Below are positions 33,801-41,993 of a stretch of DNA of 64,000 nt, piece by piece; the stretch's first letter is position 1; each line of letters opens with the position of its first letter. Both the position numbers and the translations under genes were made by a program. Below the pieces are notes generated by a model. The model was given only the letters and a program-made list of their open reading frames with translations. It had not been told where the DNA came from and searched no databases. Origin of the DNA: SVTX01 sp045658225 (GTDB lineage: Bacteria; Bacillota; Clostridia; Oscillospirales; CAG-272); NCBI GenBank assembly GCA_045658225.1, contig JAZOUO010000068.1, positions 5,231-69,230 of the forward strand, written 5' to 3'.

Positions 33801-35053
33801 TCGGATTGAATGAAGATGGCTCTATCGGCTGTAATAAGGGCTGCCATGAAACATATACTCCTGTAACTTACACATCCGGTTCTAATATTTACTGGAGAGC
33901 AACTGAGCTCCAGACAACAGTTTCCGGTGTGACATATACACGGATGCCTTGTGTTGATAATGGCGATTACGTGACAATAACCGGTGCCGGAAACGATCCC
34001 GCTGCAGCGCTTAATGCGTCGGGTATCTTCTCGGTAGCACAGGGCGGCGCTTATGAGGGCGGTACTCCTGTAATCCAGCGTTACCTTGTAATGAGAGTTA
34101 GAACAAATGCAGCATTTAACCTTATGTACATAGTCACCTACAACAGTGCAGCACAGCAGGCTTGGTGTAATCCTGTGGATATAGGTGCTGCGAGCCAGGG
34201 CGAATGGGCAACTATAGTTATCGACCTTTTCGGCGATGCTTCCGTTGGCTTCAGAGTTGATATTGCACTCAACATTGGAGCTGCAGCAGACACGCAGACA
34301 GATATTTCGCACATGGCATCCTTCACAACCATGGAAGATGCAATTGCTTACTCCAACCAGCTCGGTTCTGTGGTAGATGGCGAGTGTCCTCACAACGGAT
34401 ACACAACAACAGTTACAAAGCCCGCAACATGTAAGGAAGAAGGAGAGCAGATTATCCACTGTGATTCCTGTGATTTAACAGTTACACTTCCCATTCCTGC
34501 TGGCGGACACGGTACTCTTACCACTGATGAGACAGGATCTGCTGTATGCCAGGCTTGCGGAGCAAAGTCCACACCTAAGACATTCCAGGCTTACGATGCA
34601 CTCTTTGATGCTGTAACTGCAGGTGATGCGGTTGATGCAGGCGCTGAAGGCGTGACAATTACCGGTGTTGGAACAGGATTCGTATTTGGTCCTAACGATA
34701 CCACAAGAGTTCAGATTAAGTCTGAAACAGGATACGGTAAGTATGTTGTAGTTGTATACAAGTCCAACTACACAGATGCAGGTGGAGCTTCTTATCTTGC
34801 AATTGGTAAGAATGATAACTCCGGCTTCCTCAACTATGCAAGCGGTATCGTTCCTTCCGAAGGATATAGAGCATACCTTTACGAGCCTGAGACAGGCGCA
34901 ACAGGTGAAGGCGCAGAAGAGATTAACCTTCTCTTCCACTTCGGTGGCAATGCAAACTCCGTTACTAATATCCTTGGTGTTATCACATTTAATACTCTTG
35001 AGGATGCTCAGCTCTACACTCTCTACTTGAACAGAGCATTTGGCGTAGCTTGA
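30863..35053 (+). CDS. Very large modular surface lipoprotein with Cys3-His repeats
   Basis: 1396 residues; family not recognised. A lipoprotein signal ends LFVAC (Cys21). Next comes a Thr/Pro/Glu linker and a CDADCNLC module (51-58). Seven tandem 41-residue repeats follow (about 73-360): Cys79 and every 41st residue to 325, each with CxxC at +11/+14 and a His at +28 or +29. Such a Cys3-His set could bind metal. A second CDTHCALC module ends this array (359-366). The rest is built of duplicated β-rich modules: type A at about 403-570 and 1001-1180, type B at 600-745 and 1240-1396, type C at 776-882 and 886-980, plus an eighth degenerate Cys repeat at about 1185-1235. A and B look like carbohydrate-binding jelly rolls, by impression only. 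Its gene stands alone with its own promoter and terminator. Confidence 0.75.
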   Translation: MKKFLALMALLLCFMVLFVACDNNDEPNPTEKPTEPVVVPAGCEHAYDNACDADCNLCGEKRATAAHVEETVAAVAPTCTKAGLTEGKVCTVCGVVTKAQAVDPATGHTEVAVPGVAATCTKSGLTDGTACSVCKAVVKAQEVIFATGHNVEVVEGKAATCTQDGLTSGKQCSVCEEWVQEQAVIAKTGHKEVKNQSVAATCTKPGYVGATVCGICGEVLEGQETEKALGHNVVDIPAVPSTCTEQGSADGKMCSRCEVVIIEPVLQKLANHTAKKVAGYAPTCTTAGLEDGSVCKDCGKVIKAQKIIPATHGELVDLAAKDPTCTEVGYTAGSKCSDCGAIVVAQTVLPNVHTYTYECDTHCALCDAQRWDEPHHVMGTTKKGVVGCVYECGATYLDNTLVPATFASGEDLYNRVLRSGDGLSSAIKNGALSYNEEGYITVSGQDGNADPGMDHVIAVPFGPAWDGEGQSVTQRYLVLRYRTYTRNAELRFVTWNKPTMVVKNMGTEGEWKTVIVDLGDSADAGERIDIRCNINGNATDFSHIASFAALEDANLYANYLGEIVDGECPHAEYILIQGRVGTMVVCSYCYEAATPTTSHEGAVIHNAIDPTCPDFALVTDNNNQGVTVTGLGTGLDGASANFVLTSDVNFGKYMVVVYKIDTGSAFLGIGANGSIASYAEVAPEANKWAVCSYGATGVDAATELEIICNYAGLSSSVSIQAIYTFESEAAANAYAELLKTNCFHDVTAVNDLGQTVCDACGAIQGATSAWPLDLESGSVLTPEFVVGENWWDPGIAEYNYFYYAEFDHKLVIDYDGENISIIVNGITQWGEEGYASIADIKAGDKVEVKVERLLDENWNPLTDSCFFMVDKAAPGSENNPFELVPGDVKTPEFVLGTSMADSGVEEYYYKWVAPDDGKLILSELENIYWVKNGEWGEGYTVEVLKGDVVEITVRIGMDENWNRLTDPVTFSAEFDVVHRFGLNEDGSIGCNKGCHETYTPVTYTSGSNIYWRATELQTTVSGVTYTRMPCVDNGDYVTITGAGNDPAAALNASGIFSVAQGGAYEGGTPVIQRYLVMRVRTNAAFNLMYIVTYNSAAQQAWCNPVDIGAASQGEWATIVIDLFGDASVGFRVDIALNIGAAADTQTDISHMASFTTMEDAIAYSNQLGSVVDGECPHNGYTTTVTKPATCKEEGEQIIHCDSCDLTVTLPIPAGGHGTLTTDETGSAVCQACGAKSTPKTFQAYDALFDAVTAGDAVDAGAEGVTITGVGTGFVFGPNDTTRVQIKSETGYGKYVVVVYKSNYTDAGGASYLAIGKNDNSGFLNYASGIVPSEGYRAYLYEPETGATGEGAEEINLLFHFGGNANSVTNILGVITFNTLEDAQLYTLYLNRAFGVA
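31079..31939 (+). repeat. Seven tandem 123-bp coding repeats (41-residue Cys3-His units)
   Basis: The Cys codons that start each unit recur every 123 bp exactly. Unit wording resembles ATCTKSGLTDGTACSVCKA followed by a variable strand and TGH. Units diverge moderately at the DNA level, so this is an old duplication rather than a fresh slippage array. Confidence 0.85.
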
Positions 35054-35093
35054 TAGTACATAATATTTAAAAGCGAACGAATGAATCACTTTA

Positions 35094-35127
35094 CCCCCAC
35101 CCCATATGCGGTGGGGGGTTTGTTATT
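35094..35127 (+). terminator. Terminator of the large lipoprotein gene
   Basis: CCCCCACC and GGTGGGGG form an 8-bp G/C stem with loop CCATATGC, followed by GTTTGTTATTT. Confidence 0.8.
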
Positions 35128-35224
35128 TGGTATATAAAATAGCAAAGAGTGGCTATTATATAATAAGGAAGCTTTTTGTATAAATCCGAGCTCTGACGGA
35201 ATATATCCATAACAAAGTTTCCCC

Positions 35225-35254
35225 TTGACACTAGTTGTTATGTCGTGTTATAAT
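35225..35254 (+). promoter_or_regulatory. σA-type promoter of the HAD phosphatase gene
   Basis: Perfect TTGACA and TATAAT with an 18-bp spacer, and CGTGT before the -10. Confidence 0.7.
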
Positions 35255-35317
35255 GAAATTACAAGCTACAATAATATTACAAAAATATATACAACAATAT
35301 GGAAAAGGGGAAGAAAT

Positions 35318-36181
35318 ATGGCAAAGACCACTATCGGAATTTTATACGACTTTGATAAAACTCTCTGCACGACGGATATGCAGGAATATGATTTTATAAA
35401 AAATCTTGGAATGGACTCAAACGACTTCTGGGGCGAAGCGGCAAAGCTCACCCGCGAGCGCGAGGTTGAAAAAATACTTGCGTATATGATGATAATGATC
35501 CGCGAGTGCAAAAAGCGAGGAATTCCGCTTACGGAAGAGTACCTCAAGAGCTGCGGTGAGAACGTCGTGCTGTACAAGGGTGTGCTTTCGTGGTTTGACC
35601 GCATCAATGACTACGGCGAGTCGCTCGGCGTAAACATCGAGCATTATATCATTTCCTCGGGTACGTATGAGATAATTCAGGGAACTCCTATCGCAAAATA
35701 TTTCAAGAGAATTTACGCGTGCAGATATATGTACGACGAAAACGGTGAGGCAGTCTGGCCCGCCTTGGCGATTAACTACACCCTTAAAACTCAGTATATT
35801 TACAGAATTTCCAAGGGTATTCTTGACGTGACGGACGACTACAACCTCAACAGACTTCAGGACGATAGCCTGCGCCGTATCGCGTACCGCAATATGATAT
35901 ATATTGGAGACGGAATGACCGACATTCCTTGTATGAAGATGGTAAAGCAGAAGGGTGGAAAGTCTATTGCGCTGTATGCCTCGGGCAAGAGTGAGACGGT
36001 AAAGCCTCTTGTTGACGACGACCGTATCAACTATGTCTGCGTAGCGGATTATTCCCAGAACTCAACGCTTGATAAGATCGTCAAGCTTATGATAGAAAAT
36101 ATGGCAACTCTTGAAAAGCTCAGAGCAAAGGAAGAAATGCAGCTCTCGCAGTATAGACGAGCCAACGAAAAGGATAATTAA
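35318..36181 (+). CDS. HAD-superfamily phosphatase
   Basis: 287 residues from ATG 35318 (AAGGGGAAG ribosome site upstream; the open frame extends 31 codons further into the promoter). Motif I is YDFDKTLCTTD (nucleophile Asp10, acid Asp12), motif II IISSGTYE, and motif IV IYIGDGMTDIPCMK. A helical cap lies between motifs I and II (about 25-110), so it is of the phosphoserine-phosphatase-like C1 type. Substrate unknown. It is monocistronic, facing spo0A. Confidence 0.82.
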   Translation: MAKTTIGILYDFDKTLCTTDMQEYDFIKNLGMDSNDFWGEAAKLTREREVEKILAYMMIMIRECKKRGIPLTEEYLKSCGENVVLYKGVLSWFDRINDYGESLGVNIEHYIISSGTYEIIQGTPIAKYFKRIYACRYMYDENGEAVWPALAINYTLKTQYIYRISKGILDVTDDYNLNRLQDDSLRRIAYRNMIYIGDGMTDIPCMKMVKQKGGKSIALYASGKSETVKPLVDDDRINYVCVADYSQNSTLDKIVKLMIENMATLEKLRAKEEMQLSQYRRANEKDN

Positions 36182-36187
36182 AGCTAA

Positions 36188-36218
36188 AAAAAGGAGCTTC
36201 AATTTGAAGCTCCTTTTT
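36188..36218. terminator. Bidirectional terminator between the HAD gene and spo0A
   Basis: AAAAAGGAGCTTC AATTT GAAGCTCCTTTTT, a perfect 13-bp stem between convergent genes. Confidence 0.92.
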
Positions 36219-36224
36219 GGTTGT

Positions 36225-37007
36225 TTAATAAAGCTTATATTTCAATCGGAGATTATCAGCTATCATTGCGATAAACTCGCTATTGGTGGGCTTGCCTCGG
36301 TTGTTTTGGATGGTATAGCCAAAATAAGAATTGAGCGTATCCACGTCGCCTCTGTCCCACGCTACCTCAATAGCGTGACGGATAGCACGCTCGACGCGGC
36401 TTGTGGTTGTGGAATACTTCTTTGCAACGGAAGGGTAGAGAACCTTGGTCACGGAATTGATGATGTCGGAGTCATTTATGGTAAGGAGGATCGCAGTGCG
36501 GAGATACTGATAGCCCTTGATGTGCGCGGGAATGCCTATCTGATGGATTATTCGCGTGACCTGCGCCTCAATGTCGGGCGTTTCTTCTGCTGCGGGCTTT
36601 GCGGTGTAAAACTCGGGTGAGCCCGAGTTCTTTCTCTTTTTGAGCAGATTTTCTATGTGCTGAATGAGATTTGAAGTATTGACGGGCTTGATAAGGCAGA
36701 CGTCAGCTCCTGCCTCAAGCGACTGAACGAAAATATTTTGGTTGGAGATGGGCGAGGTCATAATTATGATAGGTGCGCGCTCTCGGCTTGATTTGATACT
36801 GCGCACAAGGGAAAGTCCGTCGAGCTTTGAGAGCCATATATCCGCGATAAGCACGTCGGGGTGCGTGCGGTTTATGAGTGCGAGCGCGTCCTCTCCGTTT
36901 GTTGCCTCGTCTATGTATCTGCATCCAGCGTGCGAGAGAGCCTCCCTCAAAATGTGACGCTGAGAATTATTTTCGTCGGCTATGAGTATTTTTGTTGTGT
37001 ATTCCAC
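36225..37007 (-). CDS. spo0A: Sporulation master regulator Spo0A
   Basis: Phosphorylation-controlled transcription factor that commits the cell to sporulation. 260 residues. The N-terminal receiver has the acidic pair Asp11/Glu12, phospho-acceptor Asp56 (IADIWLSKLDG) and Lys107 (LIKPVN). The C-terminal effector has GIPAHIKGYQYLRTAI, VTKVLYPSVAKKYSTTTSRVERAIRHAIE (recognition helix) and a closing GYTIQNNRGKPTNSEFIAMIAD, all close to remembered Spo0A. The linker is short. The start is GTG (37005-37007) after AGGAGG. Unlike many Clostridia, no spoIVB lies upstream. Confidence 0.97.
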   Translation of the reverse strand: MEYTTKILIADENNSQRHILREALSHAGCRYIDEATNGEDALALINRTHPDVLIADIWLSKLDGLSLVRSIKSSRERAPIIIMTSPISNQNIFVQSLEAGADVCLIKPVNTSNLIQHIENLLKKRKNSGSPEFYTAKPAAEETPDIEAQVTRIIHQIGIPAHIKGYQYLRTAILLTINDSDIINSVTKVLYPSVAKKYSTTTSRVERAIRHAIEVAWDRGDVDTLNSYFGYTIQNNRGKPTNSEFIAMIADNLRLKYKLY

Positions 37008-37051
37008 TTTGTTGTATCCTCCTGTAATAAGTTTTTATTGTTTACAGTAAT

Positions 37052-37080
37052 ATATTACCATAAATTGGGAGATTTTGCAA
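37052..37080 (-). promoter_or_regulatory. Promoter of spo0A
   Basis: On the minus strand TTGCAA, 17 bp, TAATAT with TATGG before it. The -10 sits inside the palindrome GTAATATATTAC. I saw no clear σH-type promoter. Confidence 0.55.
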
Positions 37081-37178
37081 TATAATTTACAAAAATTTCC
37101 AATTGTAAGATTAAACAAAGTTTTTCACTAAAAAATGTAAAAAATATCCAATTTATAAAATGTAGACATTTTGCGACA

Positions 37179-37209
37179 AAAAAGCCTTCCATACAATGGA
37201 AGGCTTTTT
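37179..37209 (-). terminator. Terminator of the lon-rluB gene run
   Basis: AAAAAGCCTTCCAT ACA ATGGAAGGCTTTTT overlaps the rluB stop; TTTTTTGTC follows on the minus strand. Confidence 0.9.
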
Positions 37210-37942
37210 AACATTCCTTAAGATATTTTACCTCATCATCAGTCAGCTTGCGCCACTTGCCGACGGGGAGTGTGCCGAGGGTTATGTTGCCTATGGCGAC
37301 ACGTGTAAGCTTTTGAATTTTTACGCCGTGAGTCTCGCACATCCTGCGTATCTGACGGTTTCTGCCCTCGTAAAGCTCAAACTCTGCAACCGTTGTTTTG
37401 TTGCTTTGCGCGAGGGTTTTGACGGTCACGGGAGCAGTTTCTCTGCCGTCGATAACTATGGGCGTGCCAAGAGATGCGACCTCTTGCTCGGACAAAACAC
37501 CGCCGAGTGTGACGTGATAAATTTTCGGTATAGAGTGACGGGGGTGTGTGAGCTTGTTTGCGAGCTCGCCGTCGTTTGTGAGGAGCAAGAGTCCGTCCGA
37601 GTCCATATCAAGTCTGCCTATGGGGTAGAGACGAATACTTTTACCCGCGCTATCCTTGACGTCGCGACAAAGGTCGGTGACGTCCGCGCGACCCTTTTCG
37701 TCCGACGAGGTCGTCACGATTCCTCGCGGCTTGTTGAGCATTATACATATCTTCTCACCACTTGGCAGAGTGATACGCTTGCCCTTATATTCAACAACGT
37801 CGACCTCGGGGTCTATTTTTTGCCCAAGGGTAGCGATAACGCCGTTTACCTTGACGTTGCCTTTTTCTATTTCCGCCTCGGCGGCACGTCGGGACATTAC
37901 GCCGCAGTCGGTAAAAAATTTTGATATTCTTATACTTTCCAT
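37208..37942 (-). CDS. rluB: RsuA/RluB-family rRNA pseudouridine synthase
   Basis: Converts a uridine of 23S (or 16S) rRNA to pseudouridine. 244 residues: N-terminal S4 RNA-binding domain (IRISKFFTDCGVMSRRAAE, about 4-45), then the catalytic domain with GRLDMDSDGLLLLTNDG (catalytic Asp in the first LD) and EGRNRQIRRMCE. In Clostridia the usual gene name is rluB; RsuA versus RluB cannot be separated by eye. It lies 8 bp downstream of the dac gene, often next to scpAB in Firmicutes. Confidence 0.9.
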   Translation of the reverse strand: MESIRISKFFTDCGVMSRRAAEAEIEKGNVKVNGVIATLGQKIDPEVDVVEYKGKRITLPSGEKICIMLNKPRGIVTTSSDEKGRADVTDLCRDVKDSAGKSIRLYPIGRLDMDSDGLLLLTNDGELANKLTHPRHSIPKIYHVTLGGVLSEQEVASLGTPIVIDGRETAPVTVKTLAQSNKTTVAEFELYEGRNRQIRRMCETHGVKIQKLTRVAIGNITLGTLPVGKWRKLTDDEVKYLKEC

Positions 37943-37950
37943 TATCCTGT

Positions 37951-39150
37951 TCAGTCGAATAGCGAGGCTATCCGTTCAAAAAAGTTAGTTTTGTATTTTG
38001 TTTGCTTGACGCTGTTCTGTGCACACATAGGCGAGCTTGCGATAATCTCTCCGTCAAGGTAAAATATAAGCGAGCCAAGCTCCTCGCCCTGACTGACGCC
38101 ATTATAATAAAAGTGCGGAAGCTCTATGACGTACTCAATTTCTCCGTGCTCGCGCGGCAAGATCAGCGAGAGGGTATCCTTGTTTGCTACCGTGACGGAC
38201 TCACTCTCGCAGTTTACAAGCGGCAGGGCATGAGAAAATTCGCCCATTTGGCAAAGCGTGACCGACTCGTAGAGAGACGACGCGTAATCAAGAAGCTTTG
38301 TGTGGTCGCTCCAATCGGATGGGGCGTTCAGGGTGACGCAGATATATTCCACGCCGTCAATTTCCGCCGCACTGACAAGACATCTGCCACTTTTCTTGGT
38401 AAAGCCTGTCTTGACGCCTATTGCACCCTCGTAGCTTTTAAGCAGCTTGTTGTGGTTGATAAGGACACGCGTGCCCTCGGTCTTATTTAGCGGAATGGTG
38501 GTTTTATATGTAGAGACGATCTTGCGAAAGCTCTCATTTTTCATTGCCTCGCACGTGATTATTGCCAGCTCCTTGGCAGTTGTATAGTGATTTTCTCCGT
38601 CAAGTCCGTGCGGATTTTCAAAGCTGGTGTTTTGAAGTCCAAGCTCGGCTGCCTTTTTGTTCATCAGCTTTGAGAAGCCTTCTATGCTGCCGCCCACCTC
38701 GATAGCAATAGCCGCCGCGGCGTCGTTTGCAGACTCCAGAAGCATTGCGTACAAAAGGTTTTCCATAGTCAGCTCCTCGCCTGCGTACAGATATATAGAC
38801 GAGCCCTCAACTCCTACCGCCAAGGGAGATACCTTTACCGTTTTTTGCACATCGCACCTCTCAAGCGCAACAAGCGCCGTCATGATCTTGGTGGTGGATG
38901 CCATAGGCATAGGCTTGTCACAATTTTTCGACCAAAGAGCCTCGCCGCTGGACGATTCAATCACTATCGCGCTCTGCGCAGATATATCACTCTGTGCGGG
39001 AATGTCCGCACCCTGCACAAGAGGCAGAGAATAGGTTGGAGAAAGGGGTTGTATGTCCTGCGAAAAAGCGCAGGAGACGAGAAACAAACACAACAGAGCC
39101 GTCATCAAAATAACGGCTTTTTTGAAATTATTTTTAAAAATTTTACGCAC
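37951..39150 (-). CDS. D-alanyl-D-alanine carboxypeptidase (penicillin-binding protein, S11)
   Basis: Trims terminal D-Ala from peptidoglycan stem peptides outside the membrane. 399 residues from GTG 39148-39150, which has GGAGGG upstream. A signal segment ends LVSC, a lipobox. S11 motifs: SxxK in ASTTKIMT (about residue 86), SxN in ESANDAAAA, and KTG in GVKTGFTKKSG. A C-terminal β-domain follows and the tail is basic/aromatic (FFERIASLFD). DacF is the sporulation relative usually found here, and the gerW neighbour supports that, but the subtype is uncertain. Confidence 0.9.
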   Translation of the reverse strand: MRKIFKNNFKKAVILMTALLCLFLVSCAFSQDIQPLSPTYSLPLVQGADIPAQSDISAQSAIVIESSSGEALWSKNCDKPMPMASTTKIMTALVALERCDVQKTVKVSPLAVGVEGSSIYLYAGEELTMENLLYAMLLESANDAAAAIAIEVGGSIEGFSKLMNKKAAELGLQNTSFENPHGLDGENHYTTAKELAIITCEAMKNESFRKIVSTYKTTIPLNKTEGTRVLINHNKLLKSYEGAIGVKTGFTKKSGRCLVSAAEIDGVEYICVTLNAPSDWSDHTKLLDYASSLYESVTLCQMGEFSHALPLVNCESESVTVANKDTLSLILPREHGEIEYVIELPHFYYNGVSQGEELGSLIFYLDGEIIASSPMCAQNSVKQTKYKTNFFERIASLFD

Positions 39151-39223
39151 GACAAACCCTCCGAGCAAAAGAAATACCTTATAAAAGTATATTTGCCCGA
39201 AAGGTTTTTTATGTCATTAGAGA

Positions 39224-39640
39224 TTACTCACCTTGAGACTCGTCCTCGTCTTTAGCAAAGAGTGCCTTGATCTTTGCGATGATCTCGGGGGAACGGTCGA
39301 TAAGCTCAGAGAGCTGCTCGATGGGATCGGTGGGGTTCTTGAGACCGACGTTTACCATCTCTGCCTTGCCGTCGGGAGCAATGCAAAGGAATCCAACAGG
39401 CTGAATGGATATACCAGTGCCGCCGCCTGCGCCGAAGTTCTGGGGCTTCGCGGACGCGTCTTTGCTGTTGAAGTCAAGACCACCCGTAGCATAACCGACA
39501 CAAACCTTGGAGATCGGGATTATGGTAGTGCCCGATGCGGTCTGAATGGGAGAGCCGATGACTGTATCGGCGTCGATGATGTTCTTTACCTGCGACAGTG
39601 TAGCCGCGATTACTTCCTGGAGCTTGTTTTCTGATGCCAT
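39224..39640 (-). CDS. gerW: GerW/YtfJ-family sporulation protein
   Basis: Small spore protein needed for normal germination in B. subtilis (YtfJ). 138 residues: an N-terminal helix with LQEVIAATLSQVKNIIDADTVIG, then IIPISKVCVGYATGG and a Gly-rich FGAGGGTGISIQPVGFL strand-turn. This order and length are typical. It is next to a DUF2953 gene, a pairing seen in many Firmicutes (ytfI-ytfJ). Confidence 0.92.
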   Translation of the reverse strand: MASENKLQEVIAATLSQVKNIIDADTVIGSPIQTASGTTIIPISKVCVGYATGGLDFNSKDASAKPQNFGAGGGTGISIQPVGFLCIAPDGKAEMVNVGLKNPTDPIEQLSELIDRSPEIIAKIKALFAKDEDESQGE

Positions 39641-39679
39641 AACAAAAGTCCTTTCGTTTATATAAATAATAAATTATTT

Positions 39680-40477
39680 TCAGCTTTTTTTGGTCTGTGG
39701 CTTGCCCTTTGACGTGGAGTTGCCATTGGAACTTGATTTGCTCTTTGTCACTGTGGTCGTAGTCTGCTGGGGTTGAATGTTGAGCCATTCGGTTATTGCT
39801 CGGACTATGACCTTGATAAGCACGCAAAGAATACCGAAAAGGTTCATAGAGAAGGACACTTTTATATCCATGTCTATTTTTTCGGAGAGATAGTCGGGCT
39901 CAATGCATATGTCGGCATTTTTTTTGCCGTGTATGTGCGAGTTCCTGTCAAGAATCGCTATCAGTGAGTCACACGCGGCGTATATGGTGTACCAACGCAG
40001 AGCCACTTGAGCCGCGTCGGGACCGCCGACCTTTATTTTTATGCGTGAGGTTTTTATGTGAAGATGTGAGAAAAACGTGGAGAAAAACAGTTCGAGAATG
40101 CCTGTGGCAGAGGTTATCATATCCGTCACAGCGGGACGACTCTCTCTTTTTTTCTTTCTGAGTGCTTTGCGCTCGGCACGTGAAAGCTTTGCATCTGCCG
40201 CGCGTTTTGCCTTTTTCTTTGCTTGTTTTTCAGCTCTCTTGGCGGCTTTTTTGGCTTCAAGCTTTTTTCGCTTTGCCTCTCGCCGCGCTATTTTTTTAGG
40301 CGTGTAGTCGGACAACTTATATTTCTTTTCCTTTTTGGGAAGGACATTTATTCTGAATCCAAACGCCCAAATATTTAATTTTAGCTGGTCTGAAAGCTCA
40401 ATATTTATAAAAATGCGTACTGAAAAGAGCAATATGAGTATTGCAAGAATAATTAAAAATGCAATTATATATATCAC
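39680..40477 (-). CDS. DUF2953-domain membrane protein (YtfI-like)
   Basis: 265 residues. One membrane helix at residues 2-24 (IYIIAFLIILAILILLFSV), then a long Lys/Arg/Ala-rich basic region (about 50-115), the DUF2953 domain with IKVGGPDAAQVALRWYTIYAA (about 155-175), and a Thr/Ser/Lys tail. Function is unknown; the constant link with gerW suggests a role at the spore or forespore membrane. It lies upstream of gerW and downstream of scpB. Confidence 0.85.
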   Translation of the reverse strand: MIYIIAFLIILAILILLFSVRIFINIELSDQLKLNIWAFGFRINVLPKKEKKYKLSDYTPKKIARREAKRKKLEAKKAAKRAEKQAKKKAKRAADAKLSRAERKALRKKKRESRPAVTDMITSATGILELFFSTFFSHLHIKTSRIKIKVGGPDAAQVALRWYTIYAACDSLIAILDRNSHIHGKKNADICIEPDYLSEKIDMDIKVSFSMNLFGILCVLIKVIVRAITEWLNIQPQQTTTTVTKSKSSSNGNSTSKGKPQTKKS

Positions 40478-40500
40478 TCCTCTCGTAAAATTCTTAATAT

Positions 40501-41148
40501 TTATTCAGTATCTTCTGCCTTTTCTGCGTTGTTCTCGATAGTCACGGTCGGTATCATCATACCAACCTCGCCGACAAGTCCGATGTTTGCGCCCTCGGTT
40601 TCACTTTCCACAGGGGCGGTGAACTCGCACTGTGGAAGCTCGTCAAGAGAGTTCAGTCCGAATACGCGCAAGAATTTTTCGGTCGTTGCGTAAAGCATAG
40701 GACGTCCCGGCGCGTCAAGTCTGCCGCAGCAGGCAATAAGGTTTTTGTCTATAAGTGAGGTCATTGCGTAGGACGAGTCAACTCCGCGCACGGAGTCAAC
40801 GTAGGAACGTGTGACGGGCTGATTGTATGCAACCACTGCCAATGCCTCCATAGTGGAGTTTGAGAGGTTTCCGCCACGCTTTATGCCAAGCGCCTCGCGT
40901 ATGTAGGGCATATATTCTTCCTTTGTGGAGAACTGGCAGGAGTCGGGGTACATAAGAAGCAGTATTCCACGGGTGGAGTTGTCGCTGTTGTACTCCTGCG
41001 ACATAGCCTCGACTATTTTTTTGACGTCGGGGATAGAGAGTCCAAGCACCTCGGAAAGTCTTTCATACGCAACGGGATGTCCCGCAGCGTAGAGAATTGC
41101 CTCAATAGCGCCCGATATATTTGTTAAAGTCATATTTTCTTGACTCAT
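40501..41148 (-). CDS. scpB: Segregation and condensation protein B
   Basis: Kleisin-associated winged-helix subunit of the SMC condensin. 215 residues with two winged helices (GAIEAILYAAGHPVAYERLSEVL and MEALAVVAYNQPVTRSYVDSVRGVDS). GRPMLYATTEKFLRVFGL near the end is the family signature. An acidic tail follows. Its start overlaps the scpA stop by 4 bp. The smc gene is also in this window, at 57-60.6 kb. Confidence 0.95.
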   Translation of the reverse strand: MSQENMTLTNISGAIEAILYAAGHPVAYERLSEVLGLSIPDVKKIVEAMSQEYNSDNSTRGILLLMYPDSCQFSTKEEYMPYIREALGIKRGGNLSNSTMEALAVVAYNQPVTRSYVDSVRGVDSSYAMTSLIDKNLIACCGRLDAPGRPMLYATTEKFLRVFGLNSLDELPQCEFTAPVESETEGANIGLVGEVGMMIPTVTIENNAEKAEDTE

Positions 41149-41969
41149 ACCTTGACCTCGCTTTCACTGAAGATGTCAATTTGTTTGTTATCCGCGGGGG
41201 GGGCAACCCCAAATTCGCCTTTCACGTCGGAGGGGGGATTTTCATTTATCATAAATTTCGCTTCATCGCCCATAAGCGAGGAGATTCCACTGTCGTCGCC
41301 CGCAATAAGTATCTTTCGGGTCTTGATAAGCTCAAGAACACCAAGGAAGATTGCTATCATATCGTTGAGAGAAACCGAATCCTCGAGAAGCTCACGGAGA
41401 GAGGTCTCCTTTTTTCTTGACATGTGGCTGAGAATTCCCACTATCTTGACCTCAACGGGAACTATTGGCTTACTTATCATAGGCGTGAAGGTCTCGCGGT
41501 CGGGCATAGGACGGTTTTCGTTGTAGGTTATTATACGTCTGACTGCCAAAAGCAGACTTTCGGTCTCCTGATCCGCGACAAAAGACTTATCTATTGATAT
41601 TTCGTCGGTGTCCTTTTCAAGTCTGCCAGAGAAGCGAGCGTATTGCGGAAGCAGTTTTTTTGCGGCTTCCTTGGCTTGCTGATACTTGATAAGCATCTCA
41701 GCCAAGGCGGCTCTGGGGTCTTCTTCGTCCTCCTCGACCTTGGGGAGCAGCAGCTTACTCTTTATGAGCATAAGCTCGCTCGCCATAACGATAAACTCCG
41801 AGGCAAGCTCCATATCGAGCGCCTGCGCCTGCGCAATATACTCCATATACTGCTCGCAAATGAGATTTATCGGAATGTCCTCAATGCTGACTTTATTCTT
41901 TTGTATTAGGCTTAACAATAGGTCAAGCGGGCCCTCGAATTTTTCGAGGCGGTAGCTTAAAGCGTCCAT
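41145..41969 (-). CDS. scpA: Segregation and condensation protein A (kleisin)
   Basis: Bridges the SMC heads and loads the condensin complex. 274 residues, slightly longer than usual. The N-terminal kleisin helix LEKFEGPLDLLLSLIQKNKVSIEDIP is diagnostic, with LMLIKSKLLLP following. The C-terminal winged helix ends about residue 235; the last 40 residues contain a Pro/Gly-rich insert (ENPPSDVKGEFGVAPP) that looks disordered. Coupled to scpB. Confidence 0.95.
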   Translation of the reverse strand: MDALSYRLEKFEGPLDLLLSLIQKNKVSIEDIPINLICEQYMEYIAQAQALDMELASEFIVMASELMLIKSKLLLPKVEEDEEDPRAALAEMLIKYQQAKEAAKKLLPQYARFSGRLEKDTDEISIDKSFVADQETESLLLAVRRIITYNENRPMPDRETFTPMISKPIVPVEVKIVGILSHMSRKKETSLRELLEDSVSLNDMIAIFLGVLELIKTRKILIAGDDSGISSLMGDEAKFMINENPPSDVKGEFGVAPPADNKQIDIFSESEVKV

Positions 41970-41993
41970 TGGGACCTCCAGTGGTGATTAGAT

